NCBI GenBank assembly: GCA_016840905.1
Contig: JAEORM010000149.1
Location: 1 to 7,764 of the forward strand
Direction of reading: 5' to 3'
Origin: Candidatus Gerdarchaeota archaeon
GTDB taxonomy: Archaea; Asgardarchaeota; Heimdallarchaeia; JABLTI01
DNA length: 7,764 nucleotides
A program made the position numbers and the translations under genes. Shown piece after piece: positions 6,193 through 7,764 of the stretch (the first letter of the stretch is position 1; each line of letters begins with the position of its first letter). Below the pieces are notes generated by a model. The model had not been told where the DNA came from. It saw nothing but the letters and a program-made list of their open reading frames with translations, and did no database searches.

Positions 6193-7359
6193 ATGACAAA
6201 ACAGAAGACAGTCAATGAATCTGAAAAGAAGACTAAAGATCGATCTCATTTGATCGTTAAGGAAGAGCCTTTGGGCGGTATGAGTACAATCAATATTATC
6301 AGGCTTTTTTGGCAAAATAAATTCCGAACTCACCCCAAATATTGGCTTCGATTAGCATGGGCACTTTTTTTGAGTAGAATAACTCGTCCATTAAGAATTA
6401 TTGAGTATATTACTAAAAATAGAAAAATAAAGAATACCAAGATAACCACTGATCCATTATTTATCATTGGTCATTATCGAACAGGAACAACCTTTCTAAT
6501 TACTTTACTAGCAAATGATAAGAATAAGGGATATGTTTCTAATTTAGAGGCTTACGCTCCTCATTTCTTCCTAACATTCGAGAAATTTACAAAAAGGATA
6601 CTTGATATGTCCTTGCCTGAAACTCGTCCTATGGATGATGTAATAATGGGTTCTTCTGAACCCACAGAAGAAGAATACGCTATTGGGGCAACACACAAAT
6701 ATGGTTTCTATAATGGGTTTATTTTCCCAAGGAATTTCAAGCTATATTCAAAGTATAATTCATTTGATCAATGTCCAGAGAAAGATGTGAAAAAATGGAA
6801 AAAAATCTATTACAAATTCCTTCAAAAAATGACTTTGAAATATGATGGTAAAATGCTTTTCTTGAAAAATCCCGCGAATACTTATCGTATTAAATATTTG
6901 CTCGAGATGTTTCCAAATGCGAAATTTATTCACATCTATCGTAATCCCTACAATATGTATGCTTCAACAGTAAGATTCTATAGAGAAGTTTTTGCCATTT
7001 ATACACTTCAAAAATGGGAAGATGAAGATTTACAACAAGGGATTTTGGATAACTATGTTGAAATGTATCAAAAATTGTATGCTGAAAGGGATTTCATTCC
7101 AAAAGAGAATTTTGTTGAAATAAAGTATGAAGATTTCTTGAAAGATCCTTTGAAAAATGTTGAACGAGCTTACAAAGACCTACGAATAGATGGTTTTGAA
7201 GAAGCAAAACCTGCGTTTGAAAAATACATTAAATCACAAGCAACATATAAACCAAATGTTCATTCTATTTCAGATGATATAATCAGAAGAGTTAATGCTC
7301 ATTGGGATTTTGTAAGAGAAAGACATGGATATGAAAAGTTAGAACCTAAAGAAAAATAG
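6193..7359 (+). CDS. PAPS-dependent sulfotransferase (Sulfotransfer_3-like), copy 2
   Basis: This is a tandem paralog of the preceding gene, with 388 residues and the same motifs in the same order: PLFIIGHYRTGTTFL (88-102, PAPS 5'-phosphosulfate loop), LPETRPMDD (141-149), PTEEEY (157-162), KNPANTYR, and FIHIYRNPYNMYAS (245-258, 3'-phosphate binding). It has about 15 extra charged N-terminal residues and differs from copy 1 most clearly after the 3'-phosphate motif and in the segment after PxEEE. These are places where acceptor contacts would be expected, which suggests a different acceptor rather than simple redundancy (inference). It lies 109 bases after copy 1 on the same strand and draws on PAPS from the upstream sat-cysC unit. 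The start is supported by GGGTGG upstream. Its 3' end converges with a peptidase gene, 12 bases apart. Confidence 0.9.
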   Translation: MTKQKTVNESEKKTKDRSHLIVKEEPLGGMSTINIIRLFWQNKFRTHPKYWLRLAWALFLSRITRPLRIIEYITKNRKIKNTKITTDPLFIIGHYRTGTTFLITLLANDKNKGYVSNLEAYAPHFFLTFEKFTKRILDMSLPETRPMDDVIMGSSEPTEEEYAIGATHKYGFYNGFIFPRNFKLYSKYNSFDQCPEKDVKKWKKIYYKFLQKMTLKYDGKMLFLKNPANTYRIKYLLEMFPNAKFIHIYRNPYNMYASTVRFYREVFAIYTLQKWEDEDLQQGILDNYVEMYQKLYAERDFIPKENFVEIKYEDFLKDPLKNVERAYKDLRIDGFEEAKPAFEKYIKSQATYKPNVHSISDDIIRRVNAHWDFVRERHGYEKLEPKEK

Positions 7360-7362
7360 TAT

Positions 7363-7387
7363 AGTGAAAGATTATTTTTCTTTCACT
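7363..7387. terminator. Bidirectional hairpin between convergent genes
   Basis: AGTGAAAG (7363-7370) and CTTTCACT (7380-7387) form a perfect 8-bp stem around a nine-base A/T loop. T-rich sequence follows on the plus strand. The right arm lies within the last codons of the minus-strand peptidase gene. It probably ends the sulfotransferase transcript and may serve both directions. Confidence 0.5.
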
Positions 7388-7764
7388 TCTTTTATTTTAT
7401 TGCGTAATTGAACATAGGTATCTTTTCTTATTTTTTCGATTTTTGCTTTTTGTTTATCTTTTGTTTTGAGTTTTTCAGGTTGGCAATATTTATCAAACCA
7501 TTCAACAATCTTCTCAAGACGATCTAATCGCCTATTAGGTTGACCAGAACGAGATAATTCATGACCTTCACCAGGATATCTTATGAAATCTACTGGAAGT
7601 TTAGGATTTGAGTGTTTAATTGCCATGTATAACATTTCAGCATCAGGAATAGGTGCTCGATAATCAGTATCGCTGTGAATGATTCGAATAGGTGTTTTCA
7701 TATCTTTAGCATAGGCAGCTGGAGAACGTTGCCATAAGAAATCGCTACCTTCAATGGGATTAGT
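7372..7764 (-). CDS. S9 family serine peptidase, C-terminal part (acylaminoacyl-peptidase-like), cut by the window edge
   Basis: Only the last 130 residues are visible; the reading frame stays open to the window edge, so the start, the beta-propeller and the catalytic serine lie outside. The visible part is the end of an alpha/beta-hydrolase domain. SPAAYAKDMKTPIRIIHSDTDYRAP contains the likely catalytic Asp (visible residue 34), and YPGEGHELSRSG contains the catalytic His (68). The GEGHELSR phrase and the following RRLDRLEKIVEWFDKY are typical of S9C acylaminoacyl-peptidases, which remove N-acylated amino acids or degrade oligopeptides. After WFDKY there is an unusual 37-residue tail, very rich in Lys and Glu, that looks like a single charged helix. 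The internal ATG at codon 22 is not the start, because conserved sequence precedes it. The gene converges with the sulfotransferase and no functional tie is evident. Confidence 0.85.
   Translation of the reverse strand, partial: TNPIEGSDFLWQRSPAAYAKDMKTPIRIIHSDTDYRAPIPDAEMLYMAIKHSNPKLPVDFIRYPGEGHELSRSGQPNRRLDRLEKIVEWFDKYCQPEKLKTKDKQKAKIEKIRKDTYVQLRNKIKEVKEK

Noticed and set aside
6193..7359. Second sulfotransferase as a pseudogene after duplication
   Set aside because: The frame is uninterrupted, both PAPS-binding motifs and the RPxD and PxEEE motifs are intact, and the length is normal.
7372..7701. Minus-strand gene starting at the ATG at 7701
   Set aside because: Conserved S9 sequence (SPAAYA) continues upstream in the same frame to the window edge, so this ATG is internal and the gene is only partly in view.

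Overview
The window is AT-rich (roughly 30% G+C by eye). It has closely packed genes, TATA-like boxes and T-tract 3' ends, and a mix of clear and weak Shine-Dalgarno sites. This looks archaeal, and the sulfotransferase-rich, lysine-rich, low-GC proteome would suit an Asgard-type archaeon. That placement is an inference; no rRNA or other phylogenetic marker is present.

Layout: (1) 1-341 is non-coding, with two small dyads and TATA-like sequence. (2) 342-2510 encodes a large, unrecognised, all-helical repeat-type protein, followed by a T-rich terminator. (3) 2511-3123 is a 613-base gap. Its first half has the signs of a structured non-coding RNA: a TATA box, GC-enriched stems, a strong 3' hairpin and a T-tract. 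Its second half is the leader of sat, with a nested inverted repeat. (4) 3124-4838 is a tight two-gene unit, sat (ATP sulfurylase) and cysC (APS kinase), closed by an 11-bp hairpin with a T-run that overlaps the cysC stop codon. (5) 4962-6083 and 6193-7359 are two tandem paralogous PAPS-dependent sulfotransferases, each with its own leader. (6) 7372-7764, on the minus strand, is the C-terminal part of an S9 (acylaminoacyl-peptidase/prolyl-oligopeptidase-like) serine peptidase. It converges on the second sulfotransferase, and a shared 8-bp hairpin lies at the junction.

Functionally, the four central genes form a self-contained sulfation pathway: sulfate + ATP to APS (Sat), APS + ATP to PAPS (CysC), and transfer of the sulfuryl group from PAPS to an acceptor (two sulfotransferases). 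No APS/PAPS reductase or sulfite reductase is in the window, so the local logic points to making sulfate esters rather than to sulfur assimilation or respiration. The acceptor molecule cannot be read from sequence.

The most interesting non-coding signals are a related GGTTT..AAACC dyad in front of sat and the first sulfotransferase (with a degenerate version before the second), and the putative structured RNA between the repeat protein and sat.
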